Source: Lumnitzera littorea
Taxonomy: Eukaryota > Streptophyta > Magnoliopsida > Myrtales > Combretaceae
Assembly: GCA_024138015.1 (NCBI GenBank)
Contig: JAMXBB010000012.1
Coordinates: 18,219,374 to 18,283,373, forward strand
Direction: 5' to 3'
Length of the DNA: 64,000 bases
This document shows, piece after piece, positions 49,005 through 59,680 of this stretch (positions are counted from its first letter, which is position 1; each line of letters starts with the position of its first letter). The position numbers and the translations under genes are program-made. A model generated the notes under the pieces. It was not told the origin of the DNA, ran no database searches, and saw only the letters and a list, made by a program, of their open reading frames with translations.

Positions 49005-49016
49005 TTGGTATCAAAG
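49005..49016 (+). promoter_or_regulatory. primer binding site of element P (initiator-Met tRNA type)
   Basis: TTGGTATCAAAG, one base off the usual TTGGTATCAGAG. It lies nine bases after the LTR end, further than in elements M and R because of a small insertion. Confidence 0.65.
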
Positions 49017-49348
49017 TGAAGGTTTTGTTTAGGTAAGTTGTGTTTGAGTTTTTGTGAAGTAGTGTTTGTTGTGGTAACATGTTGAGGTTGTGTAAAGATT
49101 TATTGAAGTGTTCGCGTAAGTTAAAAGGTGCAGTAGTTGCTACCATTGTCTACTTTATTTTGTCCTGTTTCGAACATAAAAAAATGGAGCAAGTTCCAAT
49201 TGGGTTTATTGTTCTTTAGAGGAGTTGTTGTGTTCACTTATTAATTGAACCTTCATAAGGGAAAGTGTATGTTTGTATTGTTTGGCGTGAAGGACTGTAT
49301 CTATTGTTTCTTAGAATCTAAGTTTGTTACTAATCTTTATTGAAGAAA

Positions 49349-50620
49349 ATGACAGATCCAAGTGTTGACATTGACAACCCCAAGGCACCCCCAAGAGTAC
49401 AGATGAAAAACTTGATGAGGTGGCTAATCTCATAGCTGATTTAACTAAAGCTATTCATGCAATGGCCTATCGACTTGTTGAGGCCATGCAGAACACTCCA
49501 CGAGCAGCTCGACCCATTAGAGGACAGATACCAACTCGATAAGTTTGAGGTGGAGGAGTAAGAGGACGAGTGCAACATAGGATTGAATTAGATGATATGA
49601 TGGAGAAAAAGAAGGGGAGTACAATGAAGAAGAAGGGCAAATTAGAGCACCCTGAGCTACCGACCATGTGAAGCTTCAAATTCTGAGTTTCAATAGTTCT
49701 AGGAGTATAGATGATTATTTGGATTAGGAGGAGAAGGTTGAGCTTGTTTTTTATTATTACTAGTACGAACACCAAGAGAAGGTAGGGACTACTGCTGTTG
49801 AGTTCTTAAGACATGCCACAATATAGTAGAAGAACTTTCAAATCATGAGAAGACGAGAAGGATATAGAGAGGTAAATATTTGGCCTGAAATGAAGAGGAT
49901 ACTCAGAAACATATTTGTGCCGAATACCTATTTGCAAGATACTTTTGCTCGGGTTCAAGAGTTAAGATAAGGAGGCTGAACTATTGATGAATATATTTAA
50001 GAATTTTAGATACTCATGATTTGCTATGAAGTGGATGAACCATCAATCTAAGCAGTATCCAGATTTCTTACTAGATTAAGAGGCAACATCCGAGTTGTTG
50101 TAGAGCTTTAATATATTAGATGAGGCTATAAGAATAGCCTAGAGAGTAGAAAGGTAAAGGAGGAATAAGCCGCGTTGACCTCTAATGAGCCAGCTTATGC
50201 AATTAAGCTGACTCGCTCAAGGAAGATTCTGAGCTCAGTGCAATGCTGAGCCAACTAAAAGACAAATAGCCGAGTTGAACAAAAAGACTAAACAACTGAT
50301 AGTGAAGTGCTATTAAGAACTTATGAGAAGGGACAAGAATCTGGGAGGAAGATGAGCCAAATCAAATGCTTAAAATGCCAAGGTTTAGGTACATAGTTGC
50401 TTAGTGTCCGAACCGACGAACTATGATTATCAAAGGAGATGTCCTGAAGCTCGAAGTGGATAGTACCGAGGAGGAACCCGAAGAGGATGTTGTTCTCGAT
50501 AAGGAAACCACTCAAGAGGATGAACCGATTGAAGAAGATGTGTTTATTGAGGACTTGGTTAAGCTAACTTTAGTTGTCCGATGTACAATGAGTATAGAAC
50601 CATATGTTAAGGAAGAGTAA
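49349..50620 (+). pseudogene. element P gag, broken
   Basis: Starts near an ATG at 49350 (MTDPSVDIDNPKAPPR) in the same position as the gag of element R. The remains align with R gag: DHVKLQI-type sequence near 49660, RREGY near 49850, and an acidic tail at 50423-50620 (IKGDVLKLEVDSTEEEPEED). Before the tail, IKCLKCQGLG followed by cysteine-poor sequence is what is left of the zinc knuckle. Stops and shifts break the frame repeatedly. Confidence 0.65.
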
Positions 50621-50629
50621 AGAGGGAAT

Positions 50630-50908
50630 TTGTTCCACATTACTTGTAAGGTGAACAAACAAGTTTGTGCACTCATAGTGGATAGTGAGAGCTACACCAA
50701 TATAGCATCTATCGACTTGATTAAGAAACTGAAGTTGCTGACTATCTTACATCCGAAACCGTATAAGTTACATTGGCTACATGAGAAGGGAGCACTACAT
50801 ATTAGTCAACAAATATTACTACCGATCTCTATTAGAAATTATTCTAATAAAATTCTCTACAACATACTACCTATCTGTACATCTCATATTCTGCTAGGCA
50901 GACCTTAG
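50630..50908 (+). pseudogene. element P protease, active site altered
   Basis: VCALIVDSESYTNIAS holds the active-site region at 50681-50689, where the usual Gly of DSG is Glu. The rest (KLHWLHEKGALHISQQILLP, HILLGRP) matches the element M protease. The flap and the C-terminal LLGRP motif are present. Confidence 0.75.
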
Positions 50909-51099
50909 CTTTTTTACAAGAAGGTTATGTATGATGGGTTCAAGAATACCTACATGTTCAAGAAAGATATGAGGAAAATTACTTTGAACCCCATAACGCC
51001 AAGTCAAGTTAGCAACTACAAGCTAAACTTACTTGAGGATCTAAGAAGACTTTGATTTTGAGTAAAGCCAAGCCCTAAGCAGCTATAAAAGCCAACATG

Positions 51100-52530
51100 C
51101 CAACTTTTATATTAGTCAGGCAACTACTAAAGTTAAAGGAACATATTGAGCTACCTCTTGAGGTAAAGGAACTACTGGATGAATATGCCAACTTGTTTCC
51201 CGAACAATTACCTAAAGGATTACCCCCTTTTTGAGGCATCGAACATTATATTGACTTGATCCCCGGTGTTATCCTATCGAATAAATCAACTTATTAGATA
51301 AATCCCAAAGAAGTTGCTGAGCTCCAAAGATAAGTCAATGAACTATTGGAAAAAGGGATATGTGAAGGAAAGCCTTAGTCCTTGTGCTATGTCGGTGCTC
51401 CTTGTGCTAAAAAATGATGGAACATGGCACATGTGCATAAATAGCAGAGTCGTGAACAAGATCACGATAAAATATAGGTATCTTATTCCTAAATTAGATG
51501 ACATGTCAAATGAACTGAGTGGAGCTAAGGTCTTTAATAAAATTGATCTAAAGTCTAGCTACCATCATATCCGGATGAGGCCGAGAGATGAGTGGAAAAC
51601 CATATTCAAAACTCAGCATGGACTTTACGAGTGAATGATTATGCCTTTTGGCTTATCAAATGCCCCGAGCACCTTCACGAGACTAATGAACCATATATTG
51701 AGGAATTTGATTGGGAAATGTGTCACAGTGTACTTTGACGACATCTTTGTGTATAGTACCAACCTGCCAAGTTACTGTAAACATCTTCGTACCATGCTAG
51801 ATGTACTCCAAGCCGAGAGGTTATTCTGCAATTTAACGAAGTATTGCTTTTACCTAGAGAAAGTGGTATTTTTGGGTTATATAGTTGGTGGAGGAGGCTT
51901 ACGAGTCAATAAAGAGAAGATCCGAGCTATTATCGAGTAACCAACCCCAACCACTTATGCCAAAGTGAGAAGTTTCCATGGACTGGTATTCTTTTATCAA
52001 ATATTCATTAAAAATTTCAGCACCCTTGTTGCACCCCATACTAAGCTAACGAAGAAGAACATTGAGTTCAAGTGGAGAGAAAGAGAGAAGAGAAGTTTTG
52101 TTGAAGTAAAGGCAAGATTAACTTATGCACTTGTATTAGCCTTGCTAGACTTCAAGAAGATTTTTAAGTTGGAATGTGACATGTTAGGCATTAGTATAGG
52201 TGCTGTCTTAATTCAAGGAGGCCAACTAATTACTTACCATAGCTAATTAAACTACTTCGTATATGACAAAGAACTCTTAGCCCTTATCCGAGTATTCCAA
52301 GTATGGTAACACTATTTATTGTTGAGAGAGTTTATCATTTATACAAATCATAAATCTTTAAGGCACCTCAGAAGTCAAACCAAGCTATCAAACTGGCAAG
52401 TACGATGGTTTGAATTCCTAAAAGGATTCAACTTTGTGATAAAGGATAAAAAAGGCAAGAACAGCGTAGTTGCCAATGCTCTATCAAGAAGACATGTTCT
52501 CTTACCAAATTGTAGACCAGACTGTTAGGG
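51100..52530 (+). pseudogene. element P reverse transcriptase and RNase H, broken
   Basis: Three long same-frame stretches cover most of it: 51314-51634 (LVLKNDGTWHMCINSRVVNK, then KIDLKSSYHHIRM), 51635-51940 (PFGLSNAPSTFTRLMN and the catalytic YFDD at 51731-51742), and RNase H at 51965-52246 and 52319-52528 (TNHKSLRHLRSQTKLSNWQV, then VANALSRR). Two stops between the blocks (51632-51634 and 51938-51940) fall where the family normally has Trp. Most catalytic residues survive, so this is a fairly readable pol, but no complete product could form. Confidence 0.85.
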
Positions 52531-52549
52531 TTCACAAGCATCAAAGAGC

Positions 52550-53465
52550 AATATCCTAAGGACCCTTATTTTGGTCTTATATTTAGGCGTTGTGCTAACG
52601 GAAGAACATTGGATAAGTACCATGTAGAGGATGGTTATCTATTATGAGGTAGCAAGTTATGTGTGCCAACCTATTCGATTAAAGAGCTGCTGATGAGAGA
52701 AGCCTACAGTGGAGGACTCTCTGGCCATTTTGGAGAGAAAAGGATGTATGAGTTGTTAACTAGACTGTTACTTTAGCTAAAGATGAGATGAAACGTGTAC
52801 TAAGTTACTGAGAGTTGTGCTACTTGTAAGAAAGCCAAAAGCCGAGCCAAACAAGGGAAAGCAATTTCTTTACCTATCCCAACCTAACCTCGGACTAAGT
52901 TGAACATGAACTTTGTTCTCTAATTTCCAAGAACTACCTGAGGTAAAGATTCTATGATGGTCATTATGGATAGATTTAGTAAGATAACGTAAAAAACTAA
53001 CGATACTTTGGCTATTACTTCTCTCTTTTTGCAGGAAATTATTCAGTTACACAGTATGTTGAGAAATGTAGTTTTAGACAAAGATCTAAAGTTTTTAAGC
53101 CATTTTTAGAGGACTTTGTGGCGTCATATGGGGACTAAACTAATGTTTAACACCTCCTGTCACTCCCAAACCGATGGCCAAATAAAGGTAGTCATTCGTA
53201 CTTTAAGATCACTACTTCGAGTTACAATGGGGAAAAATTTAGTTGATTGGGATGATTGTTTGCCTATGGTGGAATTTGCTTATTATCGTATTGTACATGA
53301 CACCACCAAACAAACACCCTTTAAAGACGTTTATGGCTTCAACCTCAAGCTACTTCTTGATCACACCTCTACGCCTATGTTTGAACAAGAAGACCTTAAC
53401 CCAAGAGCCTGAGCACAGTCTTTACAACAGATTTACAAGAAAGTCACTCGGTAGATTGACCAAGC
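52550..53465 (+). pseudogene. element P integrase, zinc finger and core, broken
   Basis: The zinc region reads GHFGEKRMYELLTRLLL and CATCKKAKSRAKQGK (52720-52860). The core reads MDRFSK near 52965 and, at 53116-53412, SCHSQTDGQIKVVIRTL, in which the catalytic Glu position (53185-53187) is Lys. A TAG at 53107-53109 replaces an expected Trp. The frame is then cut by a long solo LTR after the IDQA-like stretch at 53455. Confidence 0.8.
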
Positions 53466-56400
53466 TGTAAGATCCACAATCAGGTATTTTGGGTTCGGTT
53501 CGTAGAATTTAGGGCGATTGAGCAAATTGTCCGATCCAACCTAAATTTTATGACGGAGATAGGAATATTAGTAAAAATAATCTCAAGAGTTTGGATTTAA
53601 GAAAATAAAAAATAAACTAATTAATTATTATAATATTGAATTACATATAAATTTCCCGTTATTTATCGGAAACATGTAAAACGAGTTCTGATAACTAACG
53701 AATCGATAGAAATAAATTATATGCACACTAAAAATTATAAAATAATATAAATAATATTTAGGAGTATTTAATTATACCATACATGAATTTACATTTAATT
53801 AAAAATACGTAAAATTACTTAAAATACGTTAAATATGCCAAAATAATGCTAATTAATTAAAGAAAATTTATAAATAATTAAAGAACAATCAAGAAACATG
53901 AGGAAATGTCCAGAAAAGTAGCGTGGCAATCTAGAAAAGAAAGATGGAAATTCAACCAATAAAAATGAAACAAATAGAAAGTGAAAATAGGATAAAATAA
54001 GACCAATGTTAACTCAAAATTAATGCAAAAAAATCCAAGCAGGCTTATAAATTTCAAAAATCACTCTCACTCCTCATTTTGGATAGTTAGGAATTAAAAA
54101 AAAAATTAAGAAGAGGAGAGAAAAGAGGAGAAACCAAATTTACAAAAATTTAAAAAATTATAGTGCAAATATGGCATCTAAGTAGATCCCTAACCCGATG
54201 GCAACCTGAGAGTGGACGGCCGCCACCACCACTACACAGTGGTGGCAACACCCAAGTTGGCTAACAATGCTATAGTGGCTAGGAGCCACCAACGCTGATA
54301 AGTCCGATCTTCTTTTCGATTTTACTTATTTTATTAAAAATATTAAATATGCTTAAAAAATTGTAAAATTTGGTATTCTAAGGTTTATAAGTATATAGGT
54401 TTAAGGAAAAATTTTAGTTTAATAAATTTATGTTTATAAATATACTGTTCTTAAGAAATTTAGTAAACTCGAGCTTTATTCGAATTAGAAATAAATGACC
54501 TTAGAAGTATAATTTTAAGCTCAAAATTTTTGTGTAGATTACTTAGGGTTATAGAGCAATGTAATGAGGCCCTTTTTTAAGAATGAATTTTCAAAATTTT
54601 TAGATAATTTTTAAACCTTAAAATAATGCATAAAATGAGTAATTTGGGGCTAATTAAGTAATTAAATGGATAATTGTTGATTTAGTACATAATTATTTAT
54701 TTTAGGATGTTGAAATCTAATTAAGTATGATATTCGTAGCATTTAGGGTGTTAAATGTAATTATTAAGGAAGTAGATAGTATATCCATAATAGGTAAAAA
54801 TGGTATATTTTAAGCTAACTTTGTAAATTAAGGTAATTAGGTATAAATTTTGATTTAAGATAAATTTAGATATTTTGAGATGTTAGTTGATATTAAGGAA
54901 TGATATTTGAGGTGATGGGAATGTTAGATGTGTACATTATGGACATATTAGGTAATAATGTGTAATATATAGGTATAAGAAATTAATAAGTAAGAAAATA
55001 TTAAGTTAAAATTGATGTTATAATAATAATAGAAATATATAATAAATTCGCTGAGAAACTTAAATTTAGGTGTTTATATGAAATATGTAAAATTTTCTCA
55101 CATTAGAAATAAATTCAGTAGTTAAGTAAGATAAGGGGTATACTGTACGAATTAAAATACTAGTTAAGGGTTAAATATGATATTTAGGATGCCCAGAATA
55201 AAATCATACTCAGAAATTGAACTAAGAACTTAATTTAAAAATCAACTCGGTAACTAACCCAGAATTTAACTAAACCAGAATTTAGCCTAAATCAAGAATA
55301 ATTGTAAAAAACTTAACAACCTAGATAATTAGATATATTAAACTCTAAACTAAAGATAACATAAAAGAATTACAAAATAAAGTTTATATAAGATAGTTAT
55401 ATATTCATACTAAAACAACATTTATATTATAGGGGTTATCAGTGATGGCCTAAGCGAGTCGCACTTCGAATAAGCAAGCGAGGAATCTACATAAGTTGGC
55501 ATTTATATATTACTATATTTTGGAGTACTAATTGGTAATACTCAGAGGCTTGAAATTATACTTGATTATGCTTATTAAATAGTTGGTTATACGCATGTGC
55601 TTGTTCTGAGTTAATGATACAATTCTAATTTGCTACTTTGGATTACATTTATATGATTTGTTTGAAATGATTGAACACCTTAAACCGGATCTAACTAAAT
55701 ATGTGACTTATAAATATAAATCAGACCTATGTAGCAACCTATTAGAGGAAACTTAGGGTTTTCCAGCAAAATACCAAATCTTTGAAAGGAATAGTGCTAA
55801 ATAGTATAATTGGTTCTTTTTTCATCCTTAGTTGAACTAAATGACATGTAAAGAGGTCGCAGCAAGGGTGAAGTCAATGGTTCAAAGGTAGTCGTCGAAG
55901 AAGCGATGTCTTCATTGCACAAGCCTAAGTTTAGTCATGAGCTATTCAATGAACAAAAACTCCTCAACCCAGATTAAAGCGGGTGTAATTTCTCTAATCC
56001 TACGATAAGCTGGACAATATCATGCGATGGCATTTATGTTGCAAACCGTGACCAAGAACCGACAAGGCCGATTACTGGATGGGTCTAAGCTTATAGAAAG
56101 CTCGAAAGAGTAAATGGGGGAAAGGTGTGAAAGGAATGAATGGCGAATGAAAAGTAAGCAGAACACATGAACAACTCCAAAGGATATGACGCACCAATGG
56201 AACTTCTGAAGACTTACGACATAATTCAATATGACACACGAATTGATCCGATGAGGTTATTCGCTACTTAAACTTACTTAAGGGAAAGGATATGAGTGAT
56301 GCCAGGCATAAAATAGCAGAGTGTTTACACTAGGAAAGAAAAATGCTTAAGTGTATTAATTATAAGCTATCTATCTACGGGTTACAAGTACAAAGGTTAT

Positions 56401-57456
56401 TTATACCCAAGAATTTAGGGCAACTTGTCTAAAAGGGAAAAGACAAAATTGGTGTTACCCTAAAGTTGTAATGTATAACAATACAAAAGGGTAAAGATGA
56501 ACATTCACAGAAGCAATAATTAGTGAGGCAGATTCTACACGTAGTCTTATATACGTAAGGATGCTATATTAGTAAAGTTGTTAGAAGATGCGGACAAAAC
56601 AGTACGGTCAGCTAGCTTGTCCAAGCAAAAGTAGATATGTAGTCCGAGGTCTCTCTCTCGGTATGGTGGCAAGGGTGATGCCAAATAAGTGGTCAAGTAT
56701 GAAGGAGGATTAGATATTGTCTCGGCCATCCGTTTCTTGGCATTCTATCTGTAAGAGATTGGTAGTCATTCAACACAGCTTAAGGAGTAACTCGGCAAGG
56801 AAGTACTCAACCTCAATAGGATTCAATTGGAGTAGAAGAATTCATCTCGCTAAGCCTTCCAATCCTTGAGCTCGACTACGGGTCAAAGGGTCGGTAGCTT
56901 GATTCCCATCATTTTGCTTGTACATGCATAGCATCTAACTAATTTGGTTGATAATCTTGTTTGTGTTTGATATATAGTTTTAAGTTTCCTCTCCAACTTA
57001 TTAAGTTATGGTTGCTCATATCCCTATAGATGTTTGTTGCAAATGCTAACTAGGAAGCGGTTTATATTTATCTTGAGGTTAGCAACTGTTGGATCCTGAG
57101 AAATGAGGAAATAACGTATAAAGAACAAATATATTTTTAAGGTCTTAGCTCTCATTTTAAATTTTCCATTTTCGAATAATGTATTACTTAAGAAGTGTAG
57201 TACAATGAAACATTGCAAACATTATTTGTACTATTTGAATCCTAGTGTATGTATGTGTGTGTGTATGTATATATATATATTCATACTTTCTTAGGTAAAC
57301 AACTTGTTTAATTTTATAAATTATTTACTTCAAGGCGGATTAGTTGTGGACGCCTTATATAAATCAGGTCTAAGATAGCAGTAAAAGTGTTAGCTTCTAT
57401 CCTAAAATGGTTTATACGATGGAACTATCATTACTTTACCACTTCGAGGCATGACA
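53466..57456 (+). mobile_element. long solo LTR, Del/Tekay-like, copy 2 (with a nested solo LTR)
   Basis: TGTAAGATCCACAATCAGG to GGCATGACA, flanked by CAAGC (53461-53465) and CAAGT (57457-57461). The integrase frame resumes at 57457. Without the nested LTR at 56037-56911 it is 3116 bp. A TATA box (TATAAATT) lies at 54046-54053, with a GC-richer patch at 54186-54300 downstream. Confidence 0.85.
56037..56911 (-). mobile_element. solo LTR of the chromovirus-like family, inverted, nested in long LTR copy 2
   Basis: Plus-strand ends TGTTGCAAACCGTGACC and GATTCCCATCA match the ends of the M and R LTRs. 875 bp. An inverted TATA box lies near 56396-56406. The flanking 5-mers ATTTA and TTTTG do not match well, so the target duplication is unclear. 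Copies 1 and 3 of the long LTR lack it at this place. Confidence 0.82.
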
Positions 57457-57770
57457 CAAGTTACTAAGAAAATGCAAGAAAGGAGTAAAGGAAGGAAGTC
57501 AGCACAATTTCAACCCGATGATTTAGTATGGCTGCATTTAAGTAAGAAGAGGTTCCCAAGGAAAAGAAAGAGTAAGTTATCTACCCGAGCCAAAGGTCCC
57601 TTCAGAATACTCTAAAGGATTAATGACAATGCACATATATTGGAATTACCTGAAGATTATGGAGTCTCCGACTCCTTTAACATTACTGACCTTAGCCCCT
57701 ATCACCCTAAAGGAGAATTGAACAAAGACTAGCCATATTTGATCCCAAATCCAAATCAACCAAAAGAGGA
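57457..57770 (+). pseudogene. element P integrase C-terminal domain
   Basis: Continues the integrase after the solo LTR: FQPDDLVWLHLSKKRFPRKR, then TRAKGPFRIL (next codon TAA), NDNAHILELPEDYGVSD and ITDLSPYHPKGEL. It corresponds closely to 31606-31196 in element M and likewise has no chromodomain. The purine tract AAAAGAGGA follows at 57762-57770. Confidence 0.78.
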
Positions 57771-58453
57771 TAATAGGAATCGGACTGCTGGACCCTTAAC
57801 CCGGGCTCGAGCCTAAGGCCTTAAGGCACTGATGTGACAAATTCTCCCGCTCCAACCAGCTCTTGCCAAGGTAGAGCTGATCCTCACTGCTGATCAATTC
57901 GTTATGCTAAGACAAGTAACTACACATCTCTAGATAGTCGAGTTCTAACTCAACTTATGCTTTGCCAATGACTTAATCCCTTAGGCGCCTATTTGACCAT
58001 GACCGAGCTGACCTCAAGCATGACAATATTGGTGCCAAGAAGCCGAGAACTCCAGCATACATTCACAAACACTTCTTCCTGGATAGACCTAAGTCTACTT
58101 GGCACCCCTATCCTAATTGTACCATTTGTCTGTTTTTGCCAGAAGTATCTCTAATTATTTTTTGCCACATCTTGAAGACCTACGTAAAGTATTCTATTGT
58201 ACTAATCCACTAATTTCTTTGATTTTTCATTTATACCCTTCATTATTCCTTGTACGTTATTTCTTTTAGACATTACCTTTTTAATCTCTTCCATTTTAGG
58301 TAGGTTATCCTAATTTTTCAGGTATAAACACCCACTATACCTATAGTCACATTAATCATCTTATCTCAAAATATTGAATATATTCTTTGTGAACATTACT
58401 CTCATTAGCTTATTTATTTACTTCACTCTTATCCTAACCCTTAAGTAAGGCTA
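57771..58453 (+). repeat. 3' LTR of element P, truncated by element R
   Basis: Starts TAATAGGAATCGG (TG decayed to TA) after the purine tract and aligns with the first 680 bp or so of the 5' LTR, through CTTAAGTAAGG. It stops at 58453 where the LTR of element R begins. The missing end would lie beyond the window if R inserted here. Confidence 0.75.
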
Positions 58454-59279
58454 TGATGGGAATCGAGCTACTGGCCCTTTGACCCGTAGCCAAGCCCGAA
58501 GATTGGAAGGCTCAACGAGACAAATTCCTCCACTTCAGCTAACTTCTACTGAAGCTGAGTACTTCCTTGTTGAGTTACTCCTTAAGCCGTACCGAATGAC
58601 TACTAATCTCTCACAAATAGAATACCGAGAAACGGATGGCAAAAATAACATCCAATCCTCCCTCATGTTTGACCACTTATTCAGCATCACCCTTGCCGCC
58701 ATGTCGAGAGAGAGATCCCAGACTACATAATCAATTCCTGCTCAAACAAGCTAGCTGACCGTACTGTTTTGTCCACATCTTCTAACCTCACCAATACAGC
58801 ATCCCTTTGTATACAGGACCACGTATAGAATCCACCCTACTAATTGTTACTTATGTATATATTTATTTTTACCCTTTTGTATTGTTGTACATTACTAATT
58901 TAAGATAACACCCATTTTGTCTTTTCCCTTTTAAGAAAATTGCCCTAAATTCTTGAGTATAAATACTCTTTGTACTTGTAAGCCACAGATAGATAGATTA
59001 CAATTAATACACTTGAGCATTTTTCCTTCCTAGTATAAACACTCTACTGTTTTACACCTAGCATCACTCTTATCCTTTCTCTTAAGCAAGGTTAGGTGGC
59101 GAGTAACCTCACCGGACCAATTCATGAGTTATATCGAATTATACCATAAGTCCTCGAAAGTTCCATTGATGCATCATATCCTCTAGAGCTGTTCGTGGGT
59201 TCTGCTTACTTTTCATTTTTCGTTCATTCCTTTCATGCGTTTCCCCCATTTACTCATTTGATGGTCATGGTTAGCAACA
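58454..59279 (+). repeat. 5' LTR of element R
   Basis: 826 bp, TGATGGGAATCGAGC to GCAACA. A TATA box (TATAAATA) lies at 58958-58965. The ORF at 58479-58730 is inside the LTR and not a gene. Confidence 0.85.
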
Positions 59280-59281
59280 TC

Positions 59282-59293
59282 TTAGTATCAGAG
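59282..59293 (+). promoter_or_regulatory. primer binding site of element R (initiator-Met tRNA type)
   Basis: TTAGTATCAGAG two bases after the LTR end, the same string as in element M. Confidence 0.65.
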
Positions 59294-59451
59294 TAAAGGT
59301 TTTGTTCAAGTTGACGTGTGTTTTCGAAGTTCTGTTATACTTTGTTTTGCATGTGTGAAATAAAATAAGTTACTGTATTCATTTGAGCACTGTGTTGTTA
59401 ACTGTTAATTTTCTGAAGTATTTATTTGAGCTTTGAATCTATGAGGAAAAA

Positions 59452-59680
59452 TGACTGACTCGAGCATGAATGTTGGTACTGGTGATGTCAGCGGAGTTAT
59501 CCACCATGGACGATAGTCTCGAGGAACTCCTAGAAGCACTAATGAGAGACTTGATGAGGTAGCTAAGCTCTCGGTAGATTTAACCCGAGCTATTCATGTG
59601 TTGTCTTACAGACCCACTGAGACCGCGCAAAACACCCCACAAGTTGCTCAACCTGTTAGAGGTCAGAACCTAACTTAACC
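59452..59680 (+). pseudogene. element R gag, N-terminal part
   Basis: ATG at 59452 gives MTDSSMNVGTGDVSGVIHHG, and the frame goes on to ERLDEVAKLSVDLTRAIHVL and ETAQNTPQVAQPVRG. One stop interrupts it (TAG near 59515). It ends at the solo LTR. The same N-part is visible in element P at 49350-49560. Confidence 0.72.

Larger units (their letters stand above)
48123..58453 (+). mobile_element. element P: chromovirus-like Ty3/gypsy retrotransposon, decayed
   Basis: 5' LTR 48123-48995, primer site, gag, protease, reverse transcriptase, RNase H, integrase and a 3' LTR that starts at about 57771 and is cut at 58453 by element R. A long solo LTR (53466-57456) is inserted in the integrase. Proteins and LTRs are the same family as elements M and R. 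The polyprotein is broken by many stops. Confidence 0.88.

Noticed and set aside
58479..58730. 83-codon plus-strand ORF
   Set aside because: It lies inside the 5' LTR of element R upstream of the TATA box.
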